In this document: piece by piece, positions 15,625 to 23,055 of the stretch | Numbering within the stretch: the stretch's first letter is position 1 | How the letters are laid out: every line of letters starts with the position of its first letter | DNA from: Salinivirgaceae bacterium | GTDB taxonomy: Bacteria; Bacteroidota; Bacteroidia; Bacteroidales; SZUA-534 | Length of the DNA stretch: 37,118 nucleotides | Direction: 5' to 3' | NCBI GenBank assembly: GCA_017557605.1 | Contig: JAFYYJ010000114.1 | Span: 1 to 37,118 of the forward strand | Translations under genes and position numbers: made by a program | Notes under the pieces: generated by a model | Databases searched by the model: none | Told to the model about the DNA's origin: nothing | Seen by the model: only the letters and a program-made list of their open reading frames with translations

Positions 15625-16664
15625 AAGCCTACATAAACGCACACGGAATAATATCGCCTCAGCGCACCTTCGACGGAGCATTTTTTGAGAATGGACTCGA
15701 AGAATACACCCAACCGCAGATGCACTGTATCGAGCCTGATTATAAAGAATTTATAAATCCCGCAAAACTACGGCGGATGTCGCGGATTCTGAAAATGGGG
15801 CTGGGTGCGGCAAGCCTTTGCGTGCAACGCGGCACACAACCCGACGCCATTGTGATAGGCTCCGGATTCGGTTGTCTGGCCGATTTGGAAAAATTCCAAT
15901 ATGCGATGAAGGCCGAAAACGAACAACTGCTTTCGCCGACACCTTTTGTCAATTCGTCGCACAATATGATTAGTAGCCAAATAGCAATCGCTCTCGGGTG
16001 TAACGGCTACAATATGACGCACTTCCACGCCGCACTGTCGTTTGAGAACGCTCTGCTCGACACACTTATGCTGCTCAATTCGGGCGATGCACAAAACGTA
16101 CTTGTGGGCGGAATTGATGAGATTACCGAACAGTTGTTCAGCATAACCGATAAACTGAATATCTGGCGGAAAGACAACTGCAGCAATAAGAATCTGTTCG
16201 AAGGCACTCACCGTGGCACACTAATGGGCGAAGGTGCCGCATTTTTCATTATTGGCACTAAACCCAACAATGGGAATCCCGTGCAAATCACGGGCACTCA
16301 TACTTTTATCGACGGCAACGCTGACATTGTGAGTGAAGCCGCAGACTTCTTAGGTACACTCAATCTCACAATCGCCGACATCGACACTATGATTTTGGGC
16401 CGCAATGGTGATGCAGAGAACGATTGTGTGTACGATGCTCTGGAAAACTGCTGTCAAGCCAATATTGTGCACTACAAGCATTTGTGCGGCGAGTATCGCA
16501 CGTCGTCGGCTTTTGCTATGTGGTTGGGCGCCAACATATTGCAACGGCAACAAATACCACAATGCGCCATCAAACGCAAAAGCGGAAAAAACAACTATAG
16601 CAACATTCTGATTTACAACCATCTGAACGGCACAGAACACGCGTTCACGGTGTTAAGCAAATAG
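15621..16664 (+). CDS. Inactive ketosynthase-like protein (chain-length-factor-like)
   Basis: A thiolase-fold protein of 347 residues, shorter than and divergent from its upstream neighbour but alignable with it. The catalytic Cys position is Ala138 (HAALSFENAL against ACSSSANAI). The first His motif is degraded to ILGRNGDAEND (no His). The second His is replaced by Glu291 (KHLCGEYRTSSA against KGFTGHTFAAAG). The C-terminal FGFGGN loop is missing. It therefore cannot condense, and most likely acts as the non-catalytic half of a heterodimer with the preceding KAS, as chain-length factors do. It overlaps that gene by four bases. Last gene of the dar operon, facing folD. Confidence 0.85.
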   Translation: MKAYINAHGIISPQRTFDGAFFENGLEEYTQPQMHCIEPDYKEFINPAKLRRMSRILKMGLGAASLCVQRGTQPDAIVIGSGFGCLADLEKFQYAMKAENEQLLSPTPFVNSSHNMISSQIAIALGCNGYNMTHFHAALSFENALLDTLMLLNSGDAQNVLVGGIDEITEQLFSITDKLNIWRKDNCSNKNLFEGTHRGTLMGEGAAFFIIGTKPNNGNPVQITGTHTFIDGNADIVSEAADFLGTLNLTIADIDTMILGRNGDAENDCVYDALENCCQANIVHYKHLCGEYRTSSAFAMWLGANILQRQQIPQCAIKRKSGKNNYSNILIYNHLNGTEHAFTVLSK

Positions 16665-16688
16665 ATGAGAGCCTGACGGGATTATCCT

Positions 16689-17570
16689 CTACTCGTAAAT
16701 CTTATGCTGACCAGCTAAAAGTGTGTTTTTCAACAAGCTGATTATGGTCATTGGGCCGACACCTCCTGGAACTGGGGTAATGTAGCTGCACAACGGCGCA
16801 ACCTCATCGAACTTGACATCGCCTTTGAGTTTGAAGCCCGATTTGGTCTCGGTTGAAGGCAGACGGTGGATACCAACGTCGATTACAACAGCTCCCGGCT
16901 TAATCATATCGGCTGTCACGAATTCGGGTTTACCGATTGCAACTATCAGAATATCAGCGCGACGACAAATCTCTTTCAGATTCTTCGAGCGGCTGTGACA
17001 TATGGTTACGGTTGCGTTTCCCGGATTCGACTTGCGCGACATCAGCAAGCTGATTGGCGTGCCGACAATGTTGCTACGGCCCAAAACAACACACTCTTTC
17101 CCCTCTGTCTCAATGTTATAGCGAGCCAACAACTCCATAATGCCTGCTGGTGTTGCGGGCAGGAATGACGGAAGGCTCATCGCCATACGGCCGGTATTGA
17201 TTGGATGAAAGCCGTCAACATCTTTGCGGTAGTCGATAGCCTCGATAACTTTATTCTCACTAATATGCTTTGGCAGAGGCAGTTGCACAATCAATCCATC
17301 TACATTCGGGTCGGCGTTGATTTCGGCGATTTTGGCAAGAAGCTCGGCCTCGGTGATGTCGGCAGGGAACCGCACATCGGTGGATTCGAAGCCCACAGCG
17401 TGACATGTCTTGATTTTGCTGTTCACGTAAGTGGTGCTTGCGCCATCGTCACCCACCTGAATTACAGCCAGATTCGGACGTTTTTGCCCATTTTTCACCA
17501 TCTCTTCAACCTGCTGAAGAATTTCAGCTTGCATTTGCTGGTTTATTGCCTTTCCGTCAATGAGTTGCAT
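16689..17570 (-). CDS. folD: Bifunctional methylenetetrahydrofolate dehydrogenase/cyclohydrolase FolD
   Basis: Interconverts 5,10-methylene-, methenyl- and 10-formyl-tetrahydrofolate in one-carbon metabolism, in the cytoplasm. The 293-residue length is standard. Hallmarks are [13 protein letters not shown] (catalytic Lys in the YxxxK motif), [28 protein letters not shown], the Rossmann-type [18 protein letters not shown] and the C-terminal [20 protein letters not shown] signature. It follows ffh on the same strand after about 105 bases holding short repeats. The ATG at 17570 is the natural start ([13 protein letters not shown]). Confidence 0.97.
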   Translation of the reverse strand: MQLIDGKAINQQMQAEILQQVEEMVKNGQKRPNLAVIQVGDDGASTTYVNSKIKTCHAVGFESTDVRFPADITEAELLAKIAEINADPNVDGLIVQLPLPKHISENKVIEAIDYRKDVDGFHPINTGRMAMSLPSFLPATPAGIMELLARYNIETEGKECVVLGRSNIVGTPISLLMSRKSNPGNATVTICHSRSKNLKEICRRADILIVAIGKPEFVTADMIKPGAVVIDVGIHRLPSTETKSGFKLKGDVKFDEVAPLCSYITPVPGGVGPMTIISLLKNTLLAGQHKIYE

Positions 17571-17578
17571 ATCTCTTT

Positions 17579-17668
17579 AAGTTATAAGTTATCGAAGTTT
17601 TAAGTTATAAGTTTAGAAATATGAGTAAGGTTTAATTGGTAATCAAAATTCCTAACTTCTAACTCCTA
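17579..17668. repeat. Heptamer-like repeats between ffh and folD
   Basis: Near-repeats with about seven-base spacing are visible: AAGTTATAAGTTAT and TTAAGTTATAAGTTT near 17579-17613, and CCTAACTTCTAACTCCTAA near 17651-17669. They occupy most of the ffh-folD gap. No gene or clear hairpin is seen in it. Confidence 0.55.
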
Positions 17669-17675
17669 AATAAAA

Positions 17676-19025
17676 TCACATTCTTCCTCTCATATTTTTC
17701 ATCTGGCTCATCATCTGCGCCATTCTCTTCGCACCATTGCCACCGCTCACCATCTTCATCATCTTGCTTGTGTCCTCAAACTGCTTCATCAGGCGGTTAA
17801 CCTCCTGAATAGAAGTACCGCTACCTGCTGCAATTCGTTTGCGACGGCTACCATTGATAATAGCTGGAGTTTCGCGCTCTGCAGGCGTCATAGAGCCGAT
17901 TATCGCCTCAATGCCCTTGAAGGCGTTGTCGTCGATATCCATATCCTTCACGGCCTTGCCTATGCCTGGAATCATCGAAGCCAAGTCTTTAAGATTGCCC
18001 ATCTTCTTCACCTGATTGATTTGCGACAGGAAGTCGTTGAAATTGAAGGTGTTTTTGGCGATTTTCTTCTGAATGGCGCGAGCCTCTTCGGCATCGAACT
18101 GCTCCTGCGCACGCTCAACCAACGACACGATGTCGCCCATACCCAAAATACGGTCGGCCATACGGTCGGGGTGGAACACGTCGAGAGCGTCCATCTTCTC
18201 GCCCATTCCCACAAACTTGATTGGCTTGTTCACCACCGAACGAATCGAAAGGGCTGCACCACCGCGGGTATCGCCATCAAGCTTGGTAAGCACAACTCCG
18301 TCAAAATCAAGGCGGTCGTTGAATTCCTTGGCAGTATTCACCGCATCCTGACCAGTCATCGAATCGACCACAAACAAGGTCTCATGCGGCGTAACGGCCT
18401 TTTTGATAGCGGCAATCTCGTCCATCATCTGCTCATCGACAGCCAGACGGCCCGCAGTATCGACAATCACAAGGTCGAAGCCTTTTTGCTTTGCATATTT
18501 CAAGCCATTGGTGGCAATCTGCACTGGATTTTGATTACCGTCCTCGGTATATACCTCAACGCCAATCTGTTGACCCAGAACTTTCAACTGGTCAATGGCG
18601 GCAGGACGATAAACGTCGCCAGCAATCAAAAGCGGCATCTTTCCTCGTTTGGTTTTCAAGCGATTAGCAAGTTTTCCTGAAAAAGTTGTCTTACCCGAAC
18701 CTTGCAGACCTGCAATCAAAATGACTGTCGGGTTGCCCTTGAGATTGATGTCCTCGGCAGTCGAACCCATCAGTTCAACCAACTCGTCGTGGACAATCTT
18801 AATCATCAACTGCCCCGGCTTGATTGACGTCAACACATTCTGTCCCAGAGCTTTCTGCTTAACCGTGTCGGTGAAGGTCTTTGCCGTTTTGTAGTTAACG
18901 TCGGCATCGAGCAAGGCCTTGCGCACCTCTTTCAGCGTTTCGGCAACATTTATTTCGGTGATTTTGCCCTCGCCTTTCAGAATTTTGAAAGAGCGTTCGA
19001 GTTTATCTGACAGATTTTCAAACAT
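17676..19025 (-). CDS. ffh: Signal recognition particle protein Ffh
   Basis: GTPase that binds SRP RNA and signal sequences and delivers nascent membrane proteins to FtsY at the inner membrane. 449 residues, full length. N domain at about 1-85. The G domain has G1 GLQGSGKTTFSGKLA, the G2/insertion block DVYRPAAIDQL, G3 DTAGRLAVDEQ and G4 TKLDGDTRGGAALS. The methionine-rich M domain spans about 300-449, with GSRRKRIAAGSG for RNA binding and a Met-rich tail ending MAQMMSQMKNMRGRM. A perfect TACATTTG box lies 34 bases upstream of the ATG. folD follows on the same strand. Confidence 0.98.
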   Translation of the reverse strand: MFENLSDKLERSFKILKGEGKITEINVAETLKEVRKALLDADVNYKTAKTFTDTVKQKALGQNVLTSIKPGQLMIKIVHDELVELMGSTAEDINLKGNPTVILIAGLQGSGKTTFSGKLANRLKTKRGKMPLLIAGDVYRPAAIDQLKVLGQQIGVEVYTEDGNQNPVQIATNGLKYAKQKGFDLVIVDTAGRLAVDEQMMDEIAAIKKAVTPHETLFVVDSMTGQDAVNTAKEFNDRLDFDGVVLTKLDGDTRGGAALSIRSVVNKPIKFVGMGEKMDALDVFHPDRMADRILGMGDIVSLVERAQEQFDAEEARAIQKKIAKNTFNFNDFLSQINQVKKMGNLKDLASMIPGIGKAVKDMDIDDNAFKGIEAIIGSMTPAERETPAIINGSRRKRIAAGSGTSIQEVNRLMKQFEDTSKMMKMVSGGNGAKRMAQMMSQMKNMRGRM

Positions 19026-19058
19026 TTCCTTGAATTGCTATTTGTTTTTTACAAGTAG

Positions 19059-19066
19059 CAAATGTA
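19059..19066 (-). promoter_or_regulatory. -7 box for ffh
   Basis: The minus strand reads TACATTTG, a perfect TAnnTTTG element, 34 bases before the ffh ATG. Confidence 0.5.
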
Positions 19067-19140
19067 GCATAAAAGCGTTGTTGTCCAAAAAACAAAATAC
19101 TCGCACTGACGACACTGATTTTCACAACAAAATTGTTTTT

Positions 19141-19170
19141 ACCACGGAACTCACAGAAAACACGGAACTT
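19141..19170. repeat. Short nine-base tandem repeat
   Basis: CACGGAACT-CACAGAAAA-CACGGAACT reads as three nine-base units beginning at 19143. It lies in the gap upstream of ffh and beside two hairpins. Confidence 0.5.
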
Positions 19171-19171
19171 A

Positions 19172-19195
19172 GCAACCTAAAGGTTGCATTTTTTT
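19172..19195 (+). terminator. Terminator-like hairpin
   Basis: GCAACCT-AA-AGGTTGC followed by AT7 is a typical intrinsic-terminator shape on the plus strand. No plus-strand gene is seen upstream of it, so its role is unclear. Confidence 0.4.
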
Positions 19196-19237
19196 GGGGG
19201 TAACCGATTCCATCCGATTCAAACCGAATACAAAAAC

Positions 19238-19266
19238 GTAGAGACGCCATATTATGACGTCTCTAC
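19238..19266 (-). terminator. REP-like palindrome, terminator of the surface-protein gene
   Basis: GTAGAGACG (19238-19246) and CGTCTCTAC (19258-19266) pair perfectly around an inner near-palindrome. Read on the minus strand it is followed by GTTTTTG and lies 26 bases after the surface-protein stop. GTAGAGACG...CGTCTCTAC palindromes recur as dispersed repeats in many bacterial genomes as far as I recall. That is memory, not a search. Confidence 0.6.
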
Positions 19267-19292
19267 CACATTATCAATATTTAACCAAACAA

Positions 19293-20453
19293 TCAATTCA
19301 CCATTACACGTTTAACCACACCACCTGTTTTTACAACGTAAACACCTGTGCCGTTGACGTGTATTTCCGTACGGACGCGATTAATCGCGGCCCTGCCGAC
19401 CAACGCTCCCATTGCATTGTAAACAAGGATTTCCTCCGTGGCGTTCTCAACAACAATAGTGTTGCCGTAGGCGTAGATATTTACTGCGTTGGCGGCATCA
19501 TCGGTAACGGCGGTTGCTGGGTTATTTTCATTGCCGCCTTGGTTTTCGTTGCCTCCCTGATTCTCATTTCCTCCTTCATTGTTTCCTCCTTCATTGTTTC
19601 CTCCTTCATTGTTTCCTCCTTGGTTTTCACTTCCGTTGCCATTTTCTCCTCCTTGTTCGTTGCCACCTTGGTTTTCATTGCCACCTTGCTCACCCAAAGC
19701 AGGAATAACAGTTTGGGCTACAATTACTTTTCCACAAACAGAGCAATGAGAACCCTCTGTTAAACCGTCAGTGGTTGCTGTTGCGGCAACAGCAACGTCG
19801 GTAACCACAGTGTGTGCTGCCATTGGTGTTTCAGTTTGTGCTATTATTGTTGTTCCACAAATAGAGCAATGCGAGCCTTCAGTTAAACCAGTTGCTGTGC
19901 AAGTTGCAGCAATGGCGGTATCTGAAACCACAATGTGTTCTATCATTGGTGTTTCAGTTTGCGATGTTAAAACCTTTCCACAAACTGAGCAATGTGAGCC
20001 TTCGGTTAAGCCTGTCGTGGTGCAAGTGGAAGGAACTGCCGTATCGGCAACTACTGTGTGTGCCTCAAATATCGCCGTAAATGATGTGTCTCTTGCAACA
20101 GAATAACTACGCGGATTATCTGTATTTCCGTCGCTCCATTTTACAAAGTGGTAACCATTTGAGGGTATTGCGTTAAAAGTTGATGTGTTGTCTGTCAACA
20201 ATATGCTATCGCCTTGTATTGTTCCCATTGTATTGTCAGCACTTGTTACTTTTACACAATAGAATGGAAGTATCTCTTTGCGTTTCCAGAATGTTGCAGA
20301 TTTATACGCTTCAACCGCTTCAACTGGAACATAAATCGTGTCTGCGTACAAAAACAAATCTTCTGTTAATGTTGGTGGTGTCGTATTATGGCTTACAACC
20401 AATGTGAGATTCTTACAATTAGAGAATGAGCCATTACCTATCTCTGTAACAGA
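19293..20453 (-). CDS. C-terminal half of a frameshifted BspA-like surface protein
   Basis: This frame continues the upstream leucine-rich-repeat gene. Read back to 20453 it gives SVTEIGNGSFSNCKNLTLVVSHNTTPPTLTE, the normal last LRR and the TPP...IYVPVEAVEAYKSA tail of BspA-like proteins. An InlB-type repeat follows (GYHFVKWSDGNTDNPRSY), then three 41-residue units (HTVV.D.AV.ATCT..GLTEGSHCSVCGKV, CxxC-containing). Next come a Gly/Asn/Glu/Gln low-complexity stretch and a C-terminal beta domain ending EILVYNAMGALVGRA...GTGVYVVKTGGVVKRVMVN, which resembles a type IX secretion sorting module. It has no ATG of its own at the break (the nearest start is TTG at 20402). It is probably one gene with the next entry, cut by a lost base. 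Confidence 0.82.
   Translation of the reverse strand, partial: SVTEIGNGSFSNCKNLTLVVSHNTTPPTLTEDLFLYADTIYVPVEAVEAYKSATFWKRKEILPFYCVKVTSADNTMGTIQGDSILLTDNTSTFNAIPSNGYHFVKWSDGNTDNPRSYSVARDTSFTAIFEAHTVVADTAVPSTCTTTGLTEGSHCSVCGKVLTSQTETPMIEHIVVSDTAIAATCTATGLTEGSHCSICGTTIIAQTETPMAAHTVVTDVAVAATATTDGLTEGSHCSVCGKVIVAQTVIPALGEQGGNENQGGNEQGGENGNGSENQGGNNEGGNNEGGNNEGGNENQGGNENQGGNENNPATAVTDDAANAVNIYAYGNTIVVENATEEILVYNAMGALVGRAAINRVRTEIHVNGTGVYVVKTGGVVKRVMVN
19576..19620. repeat. Three perfect 15-bp tandem repeats
   Basis: TCATTGTTTCCTCCT occurs three times head to tail and encodes Gly-Gly-Asn-Asn-Glu units on the minus strand, inside a longer Gly/Asn/Gln-rich coding stretch (about 19518-19690). It keeps the reading frame when units are gained or lost. 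Confidence 0.9.
19692..20060. repeat. Three 123-bp tandem coding repeats
   Basis: Three in-frame units of 41 codons encode HTVVxDxAVxATCTxxGLTEGSHCSVCGxxxxxQTxxPM-type sequence. Each keeps the HCSxCG pair. The last unit (nearest the C-terminus) has lost the earlier Cys (ATATTDG in place of ATCTATG). Confidence 0.88.
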
Positions 20454-21967
20454 CTACCTATGCTTACTGATGCCAAATTATTACAATCACTAAACACATT
20501 ATTACCAATGGTAGTGACTGAATGTGGAATATCAACTGATGTTAAACTTGTACAATATTGGAACGAATTAGAGCCAATGCTTTTAATAGAATTAGGTATA
20601 ATAACCGTTGTTAAATTTGAGCAATAACTAAACGCATTAATGCTCGTAACCTCAAATATGTTTCCCGCAACTACAACGTCCGGAATTACCACATTTACAA
20701 AGTTTGAATTATCAAATGAGATAACCGAGACAGTGTTTTTATCAAGCAAACGATATTTAATATCATCTTTTGTAAAATACAATCCCGATTTTGTAACATT
20801 AACATCATTTGTTATTGTTACCGATGTTAAGAAATGACAATAGCCAAACGCGCCATTGTCTATGATAGGAACTGTCTCTGGTATAGTCAAATCTGTGACT
20901 TCTTTTCCCTTTATGATTAGGTGATGGTACCATTCCATAGGATTGGAATAACTACTAAGGTATTTTATTCTACAGAAACTTTCAATACTTTCAAATTCGA
21001 CTTTTTCCAAAGCACCGCAATTATAGAATGCATCGTCTCCGATTTCCACAACAGAATTAGGAATGCTGACTGATTTTAAATTGGTACAATTAAAAAATGC
21101 TCTTGAATAAACGGCTCTACAATTAGAGTGAATTATACAAGACTCAATATCATCTCTTTTTGCTGCAATCAAAATAACATATGAACAATCTCCGTTACCC
21201 AAATAATAGGCATTGTTGTATGTGTTGTAGTCTAAATTATTACAATCTTGAAATGCAAATGTTCCTACACTTGAAATAGTGCTTGGAATGGTCGCCGACG
21301 TTAAGTTACAACAATTATAAAATGCCAAGTTGCCAATTCTTTTAACTGTATTTGGAATAGTGATAGATGTTAAGCCAGAACAATCCTTAAACGCATTATC
21401 ACCTATTACGAAACAGTTATCATTAATGTCACAAGAAGTTATTTCGGTTGATTCAACTTTAATTAAAGCAATATACGGATTCTCATCATTACCAAGATAA
21501 TAGGCTTTATCATATTTGTTATAGTTTAATTTTTTACAATCAGAAAACTCGTCTATACCAATCTCTATAATTGAGTTTGAAATTGTTACAATTGATAAAT
21601 TGGTACAACCTTTGAATGCTTCATAACCAATACTTGTAACCGTACTGGGGATGTTGATTGATGTTAAATAGTCGCATTTACGGAATGCACTTTTACCAAT
21701 TCTTGTAACACTATAATTTACACCTTCATAAGTCACTGATTCTGGGATAGCTACACTCCCTGTTGGTTTTGTGTACTCATTATAAGCATAAGTACCACCT
21801 AAAGTGTTTGGATAAGTCACTTCTACTGTGTACGGCTCCGTACTATTTGTGATTTTGAAGTATAAAGTTTGTCCACTGCTACAAACAGAAGAAAAATCAT
21901 AATTCTGTCCTGCCCATACTTGCCCACCAAGCATTGTGACGAAAATGAATGATAATAACTTTTTCAT
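20438..21967 (-). CDS. N-terminal half of a BspA-like leucine-rich-repeat surface protein (frameshifted)
   Basis: From the ATG at 21967 the protein begins MKKLLSFIFVTMLGGQVWAGQ, a Sec signal peptide. An upstream in-frame ATG at 22060 would overlap the DUF2971 gene and spoil the signal. The rest is LRR_5 (BspA-type) repeats of about 23 residues, such as GDNAFKDCSGLTSITIPNTVKRIGNLAFYNCCNLTSATIP. Such repeats are found in surface proteins that bind host or partner-bacterial ligands. The frame stops at 20438 after LASVSIGSLLQR, in the middle of a repeat. Restoring one base near 20455 gives IGSSVTEIGNGSFSNCKNL and joins the downstream ORF. The gene is AT-rich and sits 34 bases after a DUF2971 gene. 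Confidence 0.88.
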   Translation of the reverse strand: MKKLLSFIFVTMLGGQVWAGQNYDFSSVCSSGQTLYFKITNSTEPYTVEVTYPNTLGGTYAYNEYTKPTGSVAIPESVTYEGVNYSVTRIGKSAFRKCDYLTSINIPSTVTSIGYEAFKGCTNLSIVTISNSIIEIGIDEFSDCKKLNYNKYDKAYYLGNDENPYIALIKVESTEITSCDINDNCFVIGDNAFKDCSGLTSITIPNTVKRIGNLAFYNCCNLTSATIPSTISSVGTFAFQDCNNLDYNTYNNAYYLGNGDCSYVILIAAKRDDIESCIIHSNCRAVYSRAFFNCTNLKSVSIPNSVVEIGDDAFYNCGALEKVEFESIESFCRIKYLSSYSNPMEWYHHLIIKGKEVTDLTIPETVPIIDNGAFGYCHFLTSVTITNDVNVTKSGLYFTKDDIKYRLLDKNTVSVISFDNSNFVNVVIPDVVVAGNIFEVTSINAFSYCSNLTTVIIPNSIKSIGSNSFQYCTSLTSVDIPHSVTTIGNNVFSDCNNLASVSIGSLLQR

Positions 21968-22001
21968 AGCTTTAATATTTAATAGTTTAATAAAAAGATA
22001 T

Positions 22002-22718
22002 TTAGATTTTATAATCATCGTAAAGGGTTGATTTTCTAATGTTTTTACCTTTAACGCCAAAGAGTTTTAATTCACTTTCAATTTTTTTGTATTGAAAATC
22101 ATCTAATCGTGGGTCAAGGACACAATAGCCTTCCATAAGAGCAAATGGGTTAATTTTTAGACGTAATTGTTCGCCTTTATCGCTGTTGGTTATTATAATA
22201 ATACGAGCTTCTTTTTCATAACTAAAAGCGTTTCTCTTAATAAATAGAGAATCTATTATCGCATTATTATCTAATTGTTTATGTCGGTCTATCCAATCTT
22301 GGATACATTTCTTACTTTTATAATTGACAATCCCTATATAAGTGGTTGCGCCATTTGTTGAATCTGCACATATCGCGTCTCGCAGTTTTGATACATTGGT
22401 ATGAATCTTTACTGCCGTTTCATCCAACTCGTCATTATTTATGGTATAACCATTAGATATACCAGAATGCAAACGCCACATTGCATCCGCACACTTTTTA
22501 CCTCTCAATGTCCAACATTGACCATATAGATTAGGTGCTTTTGATGATAAAAGTTCGCGGTTATTCTTCAAGTAAAAATTTTCGAACTTGTCGTTCCACG
22601 TACTTGTATGCAACAATGCCCAATCTTTGTTAAACAGCATTTCTTTGAAATACTTCAAACGAATGTATATGTAAATGATATTATCCGTATTCAAGCCATT
22701 CAACAATGAAACTTTCAT
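22002..22718 (-). CDS. DUF2971 family protein
   Basis: 238-residue cytoplasmic protein of the DUF2971 type. Visible family marks are the early aromatic stretch with WNDKFEN (usual WxDPFE), the QCWTLRGKKCADAMWRLHS block (usual CWS...MW..Y) and FIKRNAFSYEKEARIIIITN (usual YKRxxFxxExExR). The family's biochemical role is not established. Members often occur in variable or defence-associated regions. It precedes the BspA-like gene by 34 bases and is likely cotranscribed with it. Both are AT-rich compared with the dar operon, which suggests a variable locus. No clear promoter box is seen just upstream. The structured RNA element terminates about 70 bases before its start. Confidence 0.8.
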   Translation of the reverse strand: MKVSLLNGLNTDNIIYIYIRLKYFKEMLFNKDWALLHTSTWNDKFENFYLKNNRELLSSKAPNLYGQCWTLRGKKCADAMWRLHSGISNGYTINNDELDETAVKIHTNVSKLRDAICADSTNGATTYIGIVNYKSKKCIQDWIDRHKQLDNNAIIDSLFIKRNAFSYEKEARIIIITNSDKGEQLRLKINPFALMEGYCVLDPRLDDFQYKKIESELKLFGVKGKNIRKSTLYDDYKI

Positions 22719-22791
22719 AAGAAATCATCCTCATCAGCAGGTTCCCTTACTGGCACAATATGTTTAACAATGATTATTGGCATAAAAAGAA

Positions 22792-22821
22792 AGCGTGGAA
22801 CCGTATCACTCGTTCCACGCT
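22792..22821 (-). terminator. Intrinsic terminator of the structured RNA
   Basis: A perfect 10-bp stem with a 10-base loop, followed on the minus strand by TTCTTTTTATG. This is a strong intrinsic terminator. Confidence 0.85.
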
Positions 22822-22928
22822 TCGAGGCCTTCGCATTGCCCACACAAGTAAAAACGAGCAACGCTGAAGTCCACGCTTAAGTATATAAACACCACATCGT
22901 GGTATATACACACTACGTAGCCATTCAT
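22806..22928 (-). CDS. Possible 40-aa peptide inside the structured RNA
   Basis: ATG at 22928 to TGA at 22808-22806. The peptide starts MNGYVVCIYHDVV and ends LCGQCEGLEAWNE, with the stop inside the terminator loop. There is no evident ribosome binding site and no known family. The strong RNA structure explains the sequence better, so translation is doubtful. Conservation of the peptide at synonymous sites would decide it. Confidence 0.2.
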   Translation of the reverse strand: MNGYVVCIYHDVVFIYLSVDFSVARFYLCGQCEGLEAWNE

Positions 22929-23055
22929 CGCTGCAATGTTTCAACTTGTGCTCAAAAGTTGCGAAGTTTCGAAGCGTCGAAACAAAGCGCAATAAACGCT
23001 TTCAATATGTCAATCTCTGCAATTCAACCTCTTACGATGCAAAATGCAGAGCAAG

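Larger units (their letters stand above)
22782..23050 (-). ncRNA. Candidate structured small RNA, possibly also encoding a 40-aa peptide
   Basis: A compact minus-strand unit with many hairpins. In transcript order these are CTCTGC/GCAGAG (23015-23050), GTTTCG/CGAAAC (22966-22983), CAACTT/AAGTTG (22942-22961) and a long GTATATACCAC-type stem (22881-22909). Last is a perfect 10-bp terminator stem AGCGTGGAAC/GTTCCACGCT (22792-22821) followed by TTCTTTTT. A perfect TATATTTG box lies just upstream (23056-23063). The preceding gene has its own terminator (23126-23159), so the element is isolated. The terminator's last arm can pair instead with an earlier AAGCGTGGAC copy (22869-22878), allowing two folds. 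The only ATG ORF inside is 40 codons (22928-22806). I do not recognise a named RNA family. Confidence 0.6.

Noticed and set aside
8644..16664. Aryl polyene or flexirubin cluster
   Set aside because: No ketoreductase, dehydratase, AMP ligase, ammonia lyase or acyltransferase is present, so only the dialkylresorcinol part can be supported.
16664..16689. Terminator between the dar operon and folD
   Set aside because: No convincing inverted repeat is seen in the 24 bases between the converging stops.
18021..18680. 219-residue plus-strand ORF opposite ffh
   Set aside because: It lies wholly inside the highly conserved ffh coding region and has no family features.
19576..19620. CRISPR-like repeat array
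   Set aside because: The 15-bp units are head-to-tail without spacers and are in frame within a coding sequence. No cas genes are present.
22774..22992. 72-residue minus-strand ORF over the structured RNA
   Set aside because: It starts only at TTG, has no ribosome binding site, reads through the terminator stem, and its Cys/Arg-rich sequence looks like translated structured RNA.
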